From NCBI GenBank assembly GCA_024276995.1, contig JAJRWB010000003.1, positions 1-38,360 on the forward strand: 38,360 nucleotides of DNA, written 5' to 3'. This document shows positions 32,726 through 38,360 of the stretch, piece after piece; positions within the stretch are counted from its first letter, which is position 1, and every line of letters begins with the position of its first letter. The notes below the pieces were generated by a model. It was not told where the DNA came from. It was given only the letters and a program-made list of their open reading frames with translations, and searched no databases. The position numbers were made by a program, and so were the translations under genes. Source of the DNA: Candidatus Eiseniibacteriota bacterium. GTDB taxonomy: Bacteria; Orphanbacterota; Orphanbacteria; Orphanbacterales; Orphanbacteraceae.

Positions 32726-34912
32726 TCATCCTCCCACCCCGCCGAGAAGGATCCGCGCGTCCACGGTGATGCAGCCTCGCCCTTCGGGACGGACCTTGAT
32801 CGGGTTGAGATCCATTTCGGAAATATCGGGGAAGTCGACCACAAGCGCCGATACGCGCTGCACCGTTTCCTCGAGTACCGGCGTGTCCGCCCGCGGCGCG
32901 CCGCGGTACCCCTCGAGCATCGGGTAGCCGCGCACGGAGCGCACCATCTCGATCGTGTCTTGGTCGGTCAGCGGGGCGATGCGAAACGCCACGTCCTTCA
33001 GAAGCTCCACGTGGACGCCGCCGAGACCGAACATGATCAGATGGCCGTAGGCGCTGTCTTTCTTCACGCCGATGATCGCCTCCACGCCGTCCTGGATCAA
33101 CGGCTGGAGCTGCACCCCCCGCATCTTCCCCGCGCCCTCGTGACGGACGAGGCTCTCCCGGATTCCGGCGTATGCGCTGTCGATTTCACTCTCGTTCCTC
33201 AGATCGACACGAACGCCGCCGACGTCGGTCTTATGCTCCACGCCGTCGGCGACGATTTTCATCACCAGCGGAAAACCCATTTCACGGGCGATCCCTCTCG
33301 CTTCGTCCGCGTTCGCGGCGAATCGTGATTCGGGAAGGTCGATCCCGGCGCCTCGCAGGACCTGCTCGACTTCGCCGGTACTCAGCCATCCGCCGTCTCC
33401 TCCGAGCCGCGCCCGCGCCTCGTCGAGCGCCCTTCCGACGGCGCCGCGATCCATATCGGGGAAAGCGCGGATCTTTCCCTCGGGCCGCTCGAGCCACTCG
33501 CCGTACCGGCAGGCGCGCGAGAGGACGCGCACCGCCGATTCGGGAAAGGCGTACGACGGGATCTTCGCCCTCTTAAGCGACGTGAGCGCCGCGGGAACGC
33601 CCTGGCGTCCCATGAGACATGAAATAATCGGCTTGTCCGCCCCTTCCGCGCCCGAGACGATACCGCGGCCGATCAGTTCCGGGTCGCGCACGAAGGGAGG
33701 ATGCACCGCGAGCACGAGGAGCGTGTCGATCCGCTTCGATGCGAGGAGCACGCGGGTCGCTCTCTCGAATTCCTCGGGTCCCGCCGAGGCGATCATGTCG
33801 ACCGGATTCCCCAGGCTCGCCTCGCCGGGCAAAAACTCGGCGAGTCTTTCGCGGATATCCTCCTCGAGATCGGGAATCTCGAGACCCCACGCCTCGCACG
33901 CATCGGTGGCGAGAATGCCCGGCCCCCCGGCGTTCGTCAAAATGGCGAGGCGCCGTCCGCGCGGCACCGGCTGGTGGGCGAGGAACGCGGCCATATCGAA
34001 AAGCTCGTCCACCGTGTCGACGCGGATCACGCCGGTCTGCTGGAGAAGGGCGCCCACCGCGCGATCGGTGCCCGCCAGGCTCCCGGTATGGCTGCTCGCC
34101 GCCTGGAGTCCGCGCCGGCTCCGCCCGCTCTTCACGGCGACGATCGGCTTCTTCCGGTTCACCCGGCGCGCGAGGCGTTTGAACTTCCCCGGGTTGCCGA
34201 ACGATTCGAGATAAAGAAGGATCACGTTGGTGCGTGGATCGTCTTCCCACCAGCGAAGGAGGTCGTTGCCCGACACGTCGGTCTTGTTTCCCATGGAGAC
34301 GAAATCGCTCATGCCGATGTTGAGGTCCCGCGCGTAGTCGAGCATCACCACGCCGAGGGCGCCGCTCTGGGTGCCGACGGCGACGCTCCCCTCGCTCGCC
34401 GGTGTGGGGGAGAAGGTGGCGTCGAGGCGGACTTTTGGGTTCGTGGAGATGATCCCCATGCAATTCGGGCCGACCATGCGCATCTGCGCGCCGCGCACCA
34501 CGTCGAACAAGCGCGCTTCTTCCGCCGCCCCGGCGGCTCCCGTCTCCTTGAAGCCGGCGGTGACCACCACCACGGCGCGTACCCCCCGCGCGGCGCACTC
34601 GCTCACCGCCTCGTGAACGAATGGGTGGGGCACGGCGATCACCGCGAGATCGATCTCATCGGGAATGTCGGAGATCGAGGGCCAGGCGCGGGAGGAATGG
34701 ACGAACTTCGCCCTCCGGTTTACCGGGAAGACCGGTCCCTTGAAGCCGAAGCGGACGAGGTTCGTGAAGATCATCCCCCCGAGCGATCCTTCCCGGCTCG
34801 ACGCGCCGATCACGGCGATCGACTTCGGCCGGAAGAGACCGCTTAGGTCTTCCGAGGCGTCGAGTCGCGGCGCCGCGACCGCGTCTGTCTCTTTTCGGTT
34901 GCCCTCTTTCAT
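32726..34912 (-). CDS. ADP-forming acetate/acyl-CoA ligase (fused alpha-beta acetyl-CoA synthetase)
   Basis: A 728-residue enzyme from the ATG at 34910-34912, with GAGGAAG upstream; a longer frame to 34957 lacks a binding site. It converts an acyl-CoA plus ADP and phosphate to the acid plus ATP, or the reverse. The alpha part has the CoA-binding fold: LFRPKSIAVIGASSREGSLG (about 30-49), MVGPNCMGIIST, and SVAVGTQSGALGVVMLDYA. The phosphohistidine that shuttles phosphate is in SSHTGSLAG (about 300). The beta part is an ATP-grasp domain from about residue 500 (GFPLVMKIVADGVEHKTDVG ... GGVHVELLKDVAFRIAPL). The final DLNPIKVRPEG is typical. The single-chain order alpha-then-beta is common in bacteria. 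It may serve energy conservation from acetate or amino-acid-derived acyl-CoAs, which would match the glutamate dehydrogenase and amidohydrolases nearby. Confidence 0.92.
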   Translation of the reverse strand: MKEGNRKETDAVAAPRLDASEDLSGLFRPKSIAVIGASSREGSLGGMIFTNLVRFGFKGPVFPVNRRAKFVHSSRAWPSISDIPDEIDLAVIAVPHPFVHEAVSECAARGVRAVVVVTAGFKETGAAGAAEEARLFDVVRGAQMRMVGPNCMGIISTNPKVRLDATFSPTPASEGSVAVGTQSGALGVVMLDYARDLNIGMSDFVSMGNKTDVSGNDLLRWWEDDPRTNVILLYLESFGNPGKFKRLARRVNRKKPIVAVKSGRSRRGLQAASSHTGSLAGTDRAVGALLQQTGVIRVDTVDELFDMAAFLAHQPVPRGRRLAILTNAGGPGILATDACEAWGLEIPDLEEDIRERLAEFLPGEASLGNPVDMIASAGPEEFERATRVLLASKRIDTLLVLAVHPPFVRDPELIGRGIVSGAEGADKPIISCLMGRQGVPAALTSLKRAKIPSYAFPESAVRVLSRACRYGEWLERPEGKIRAFPDMDRGAVGRALDEARARLGGDGGWLSTGEVEQVLRGAGIDLPESRFAANADEARGIAREMGFPLVMKIVADGVEHKTDVGGVRVDLRNESEIDSAYAGIRESLVRHEGAGKMRGVQLQPLIQDGVEAIIGVKKDSAYGHLIMFGLGGVHVELLKDVAFRIAPLTDQDTIEMVRSVRGYPMLEGYRGAPRADTPVLEETVQRVSALVVDFPDISEMDLNPIKVRPEGRGCITVDARILLGGVGG

Positions 34913-35210
34913 CGCTCTTCCTCGACCGGGAGTTCTTCGTCGCCCGCCGTCCTCCATAACTTGCGGCGGCGGCGGAACGTTGTCAACCGAAGGAAAGGGG
35001 AGGGGAGCGCTAATCTCGCGATGTCGGGCGGGCGCGCCGCGGCGTTCTCCCGCGCCCCACTCGCCGGCGCGTGGATCCCACGTCCGGGATCGCCGTCTTC
35101 AGTTTCTGTCTCCATGGCCGATTGAGAGAAAGATAGATCGATTTTCCCCGTTGTTCGCCGGAATAATTTATTCCATGCGGAGCGGGGGAATTCCGGACGG
35201 AGGTTTCAGG
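34913..35210. other. Divergent intergenic region (about 300 bases)
   Basis: No gene is visible between the acyl-CoA ligase and the tail-fibre-like gene. A minus-strand TTGACA lies at 34981-34986, a possible -35 for the ligase, but no convincing -10 follows at the proper distance. The right part becomes AT-rich from about 35115 and contains the palindrome listed separately. Confidence 0.5.
35160..35174. promoter_or_regulatory. AT-rich palindrome upstream of the tail-fibre-like gene
   Basis: GGAATAA-T-TTATTCC is a perfect 7-base inverted repeat around a single T, 37 bases before the ATG. It is the most AT-rich spot of the neighbourhood and could be an operator, part of the promoter, or both. 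Confidence 0.45.
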
Positions 35211-37178
35211 ATGAAGAGGATTGTTGCGCGTTTTTTCGCGATTTCGTTTGTACTCTCTCTCCTCGTGCTCCTCGCGCCGGCCCTCATCGCCGGCCCGCCC
35301 GAGCGGATCCAGTTCCAGGGAGTGCTGACCGACGGCGATGATCTGCCGGTGAGTGGAATGTATCGATTCGTTTTCTCTCTCTACACGGACACCACGCTGG
35401 CGCCGATCTGGACGGCGGACGATTCGATCTCCGTGCACGGCGGGTTCTACGAGACGCTGCTCGACGTCGCTGGCATCGATTTCGACACCTCCTATTACAT
35501 CGGTGTCGAGGTGAACGGTGCCGCCATAGGGCCGAAGAAGCCGCTGGCGAGTGTGCCGTACGCTCTCTCATCGCCGCACGGTGCGGTGGCGCCCTCATCG
35601 ATCGACACGACCGGCGCATCCGCGGGCGAAGTGCTCGTCTTCGACGGGAGTGCGGTGGTGTGGGACTCGGTGGCCGGCACGAAAATCGCCGACCAACAGG
35701 TGGTGCGGAGCGTGAACGGCCTGAAGGATACGATTTATCTCGTCGCGGGGGACCGGATGGAAATCCAAACGGCCGGTGACTCGATCCGCTTCAGCACGAC
35801 GATCGCAAGCGGCGGCGCCGACGCCGACTCCGACTGGACGATCAGCGGCGACGACATGTACTCGCACGTGGCGGGAAACGTCGGTATCGGGACGGCGGCG
35901 CCGGGGAAGAAACTCGATGTCGACGGCTCGATCCGGTCGACCGACCAACTGATCTCGACCGGGCCCGACGGCATGGCGCCGATCGTCGTCGCATCGAGCA
36001 CCCTCGTCGACAATCTGAATGCCGATAGGATCGACGGCTCGCATGCCGCCGATTTCGCGCCCGCGCTTCATCTCCACGACGGCGCCGATATCACTACCGG
36101 AGTGATCGATGCCGCCCGGTTGCCGTCGATCGACGACGGCGACTGGACCGTCTCGGGAGACGACGTCTACATCGATTCGGGACGCGTCGGTATCGGAACG
36201 TCGTCTCCGTCCGTGGAACTGGACGTGAAGGGAAGCGGCCGATTCTCCGAGATGGTCACGGGAGAATGGTATCTTTCCGTTGGCGTCGGTTCCGCCCAGG
36301 ATGATGATTACATCTTCTTCGACAGCACGTGGGCGCAGTACTTGAAATGGAATGACGATTCGACCCGCTTCGAGCTGAGTTCCGGTCTCGTGCTCCGGAA
36401 GCCGCTCCATGTGAGTACATTGCAGTCCCCGGCGAACAGGCCATATAACTATCTTTCCTACGACAACCTGTCGTCCCCCGTGACCGGGACGCTCAATGAT
36501 TGGTCGGATCTGTACATGGAGGGCGACTTCGAAGCGAAGGGAACGATCTACTGCGGCTCGGATGCCCGCTTCGAGGGGAATCTCTACGTCGGTTTCAACT
36601 CCCCCACGGGAGACGACTATCTCTACATGGATAACGGTTCCGAGTACCTCCGCTGGCAAAACGATTCGACATACTTTAGGCTCACCGACGCCCTCGCCAC
36701 GGGCGGCCCGCTCATGATCACCGGCACCTCCGTCGCTCCGAGGAAACATTCCTACAGCTACTTCGAATCGAGCGGGAACCCGAGCCCCGCAAGCGGCCAA
36801 CTCTCCTGGGCGAGCGACGTTTTCGTGGCGGATGACTTGGAGGTATACGATGACATTTTCTATTCCGGCGTTCTCACCGATCTTGCCCCCGTTCCGCCGA
36901 TGAAGGCGGGCGGTTCGGCGGGAATCACGGCGGCCGAAGCGGTCGACGCACTGAATCGTCTCCGGCCGGTAACCTATCGGAAAACCTCCATCGAAGGCCC
37001 GAACAAGCAAACGGCCACCGCCGTGAAGCTCGGCTTCGAAGAAGAGAGCATTCCAGCGCTGCTCGCCGGCGCGGGCGGGAAGGGATACCGGCCGATCGAT
37101 CTGGTCGTGCTTCTCACGAAGGTGGTGCAGGAGCAGCAGCGCAGAATCGAAGCGCTCGAAGCGAAGACGGCGAAATGA
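35211..37178 (+). CDS. Exported tail-fibre-like protein with VGIGT repeats and S74-type C-terminus
   Basis: A 655-residue protein from the ATG at 35211, with GGAGG upstream; the longer open frame has no binding site and overlaps the neighbouring promoter region. Residues 1-28 are a signal peptide (FFAISFVLSLLVLLAPALIAG). The next about 100 residues (RIQFQGVLTDGDDLPVSGMY...) are an N-terminal domain common in exported tail-fibre-domain proteins. Two VGIGT-type repeats follow, NVGIGTAAPGKKLDV (about 223) and RVGIGTSSPSVELDV (about 326). Two further paired repeats read FFDSTWAQYLKWNDDSTRFEL and YMDNGSEYLRWQNDSTYFRL. The C-terminus (about 575-655) is like the intramolecular chaperone domain of S74 peptidases: ALNRLRPVTYRKT, then a coiled coil VVLLTKVVQEQQRRIEALEA. 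The usual SDxRLK cleavage motif is not visible. Phage tail fibres use this domain to trimerise beta-helices; the signal peptide says this one is a cell-surface protein. Confidence 0.85.
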   Translation: MKRIVARFFAISFVLSLLVLLAPALIAGPPERIQFQGVLTDGDDLPVSGMYRFVFSLYTDTTLAPIWTADDSISVHGGFYETLLDVAGIDFDTSYYIGVEVNGAAIGPKKPLASVPYALSSPHGAVAPSSIDTTGASAGEVLVFDGSAVVWDSVAGTKIADQQVVRSVNGLKDTIYLVAGDRMEIQTAGDSIRFSTTIASGGADADSDWTISGDDMYSHVAGNVGIGTAAPGKKLDVDGSIRSTDQLISTGPDGMAPIVVASSTLVDNLNADRIDGSHAADFAPALHLHDGADITTGVIDAARLPSIDDGDWTVSGDDVYIDSGRVGIGTSSPSVELDVKGSGRFSEMVTGEWYLSVGVGSAQDDDYIFFDSTWAQYLKWNDDSTRFELSSGLVLRKPLHVSTLQSPANRPYNYLSYDNLSSPVTGTLNDWSDLYMEGDFEAKGTIYCGSDARFEGNLYVGFNSPTGDDYLYMDNGSEYLRWQNDSTYFRLTDALATGGPLMITGTSVAPRKHSYSYFESSGNPSPASGQLSWASDVFVADDLEVYDDIFYSGVLTDLAPVPPMKAGGSAGITAAEAVDALNRLRPVTYRKTSIEGPNKQTATAVKLGFEEESIPALLAGAGGKGYRPIDLVVLLTKVVQEQQRRIEALEAKTAK

Positions 37179-37370
37179 CCGGGGAACGGGTGGGAAGAGA
37201 CCGCAATCCCTCTCAAGGAACGGCCGTTTCGGACCGATCTTTGGAAGGACCGGCGCCGGTGTCGGGGACGATCGCACCCCCGTGACGCCGACGGGGTCGA
37301 ATCGCCGGGCGGATGCCGCGAGGGACGTTCGCCGCGCGGTCGCACATCGATACGAGGGAGGGCGAACGGC

Positions 37371-38360
37371 GTGGAATCGGTCGATTACCGGGAACGCATC
37401 GAAGAGCAGGTGAAGCAGTACGTCGACGAGGAGATCCACGATCTTCCTGAGAGCTTCCACTACTGGTCGAACCATCATCTCAGGCCGTTGATGAATGAAG
37501 TGCTGGGTGTCGACTCGGTTACCGAGTTCTACGGGAGTCACCTGGCGGACGCGCTGATCGCCACGCCGTCGAAGACGATCGTCTCTCTCGGTTCGGGAGA
37601 CTGCGAAAACGAGGTGGAAATCGCTAATTGGCTTCTCGACAACGGCGTGGATGATTTCACTTTCGAGTGTCTCGAGCTTTCGCCCCACCTGATCGACCGG
37701 GCGATCGAACGGATCTCGAAGCACGGCCTTTCCGGCTTCTTCCTGCATACGAGTTGCGACATCAACAAGTGGGAGCCGTCGAACGAATATGCCGGCGTCA
37801 TGGCGGCTCATGCGCTCCATCACTTCGTCGGTCTCGAGCGGATCTTCGACGCCGTTCGCGACTCCCTCGCCGACGAGGGAGTGTTCGTCGCCCACGACAT
37901 GATCGGCAGGAACGGGCATATGCGCTGGGGCGAAGCGCTCGAAATCGCCCAGGGCCTCTGGAACATCATGCCTGATTCATACCGGCATAACCACCGTACG
38001 GGGGAAACCGACGCGGTGTATCCCGACGTGAACTGCGCCCTCGAAGGATTCGAGGGGATCCGGGCGCAGGATATCCTTCCCCTCCTCGTGGAGCGTTTCG
38101 GGTTCCGGAAATTCCTCGCCTTCAGCGGTCTGCCCGATGTCTTCCTGAGCAGGGAACACGGCCGCAATCTCGATCCCGAAAACGAACGGGACACCGCGTT
38201 TATCGATTTCATCGAAAAGTTGAATTCGATCCTGGTCGACGCCGGCTATCTCAAGCCGACGCAGATGTTCGCCGTGATGCAGTGCAAGGCGGACAGGCTC
38301 GACTGTCATCGGCACTGGACGCCGGCGTTCTGTGTCCGCGATCCGGAGATCGATTTTCCG
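37371..38360 (+). CDS. Class I SAM-dependent methyltransferase (C-terminus cut by window edge)
   Basis: The frame opens with a GTG at 37371, preceded by GGGAGGG at eight bases, and runs in phase to the last base (330 codons). The fold signature VSLGSGDCENEVEIANWLL (about residues 70-89) is the glycine-rich SAM-binding motif I, followed by the acidic end of strand 2 (FECLELSP). VMAAHALHHFVGLERIF (about 145-160) is the strand-4 region typical of small-molecule and sugar methyltransferases. VFVAHDMIGRNGHMRWGEAL is the segment after it. The C-terminal 130 visible residues contain several His, Asp and aromatic residues (CHRHWTPAF). The target is unknown. It lies 192 bases after the tail-fibre-like gene, with no terminator visible between, so co-transcription is possible. 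Methylation of a surface glycan is one reading. Confidence 0.8.
   Translation, partial: MESVDYRERIEEQVKQYVDEEIHDLPESFHYWSNHHLRPLMNEVLGVDSVTEFYGSHLADALIATPSKTIVSLGSGDCENEVEIANWLLDNGVDDFTFECLELSPHLIDRAIERISKHGLSGFFLHTSCDINKWEPSNEYAGVMAAHALHHFVGLERIFDAVRDSLADEGVFVAHDMIGRNGHMRWGEALEIAQGLWNIMPDSYRHNHRTGETDAVYPDVNCALEGFEGIRAQDILPLLVERFGFRKFLAFSGLPDVFLSREHGRNLDPENERDTAFIDFIEKLNSILVDAGYLKPTQMFAVMQCKADRLDCHRHWTPAFCVRDPEIDFP

Noticed and set aside
35211-37178. Evidence of a prophage from the tail-fibre-like gene
   Set aside because: The product has a signal peptide, and no other phage gene, integrase or attachment site is near; such exported proteins occur outside phages.
35595-37919. Very long open frame (774 codons) on the minus strand
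   Set aside because: Antisense to the tail-fibre-like gene and the methyltransferase, both with strong motifs and binding sites.

Overview
This is a GC-rich, very compact bacterial window of 38 kb. It has no tRNA, rRNA, CRISPR array, insertion sequence or integrase that I can see. I support 26 protein-coding genes, two of them cut by the window edges. GTG and TTG starts, 4-base ATGA/GTGA overlaps and envelope-directed proteins are common. The gene set suggests a Gram-negative, heterotrophic bacterium: an outer-membrane beta-barrel, lipoproteins, a proton-translocating transhydrogenase, ADP-forming acetyl-CoA synthetase and periplasmic amidohydrolases. A lineage near the FCB group or a related candidate phylum (Krumholzi-/Eisenbacteria-like) would fit, but that placement is a guess from style, not a measured result.

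Layout, left to right. 1-590 (-): partial HDOD-like signalling protein. 748-4470 (-): a three-gene run made of a shortened GAF/PP2C protein, a GT-C membrane glycosyltransferase and a membrane-anchored AlkP-superfamily hydrolase. 4619-6898 (+): hybrid histidine kinase. 6935-8077 (-): second histidine kinase. 8197-9672 (-): phosphomannomutase/phosphoglucomutase. 9795-10598 (-): FabL-type enoyl-ACP reductase, divergent from a small [2Fe-2S] ferredoxin (10667-10990 +). 11017-12453 (-): glutamate dehydrogenase with a TTG start and a clear promoter. 12658-15519 (-): three-subunit NAD(P) transhydrogenase. 15627-22501 (-): five-gene operon with two exported amidohydrolase-fold proteins, a B3/B4-domain protein, an M20 amidohydrolase and a lipoprotein. 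22593-29535 (-): five-gene exopolysaccharide operon. 29763-31384 (-): JAMM protease plus MoeZ-type E1/rhodanese. 31489-34912 (-): ADP-forming acyl-CoA synthetase and an MFS transporter. 35211-37178 (+): exported tail-fibre-like protein. 37371 to the right edge (+): partial SAM methyltransferase.

The most interesting block is 22593-29535. Its first gene encodes a 539-residue protein with the same domain order and almost the same length as the cellulose regulator BcsE: a degenerate KaiC/RecA-like NTPase, a receiver-like domain, and a degenerate GGDEF domain that keeps an RxxD c-di-GMP-binding motif. The genes translationally coupled behind it are not cellulose genes. They look like a poly-N-acetylglucosamine (Pga-type) machine: a TPR plus beta-barrel outer-membrane protein (PgaA-like), a processive GT2 synthase (PgaC-like), a 65-residue one-TM protein in the PgaD position, and an inner-membrane-anchored NodB deacetylase with an added GATase-like domain (PgaB-like role). 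I read this as a c-di-GMP-controlled exopolysaccharide system that pairs a BcsE-type sensor with Pga-type export. Other points worth attention are an amidohydrolase operon in which only one of three amidohydrolase-like domains keeps the HxH metal motif, and a GAF/PP2C protein that appears to have lost the middle of both domains while staying in frame.
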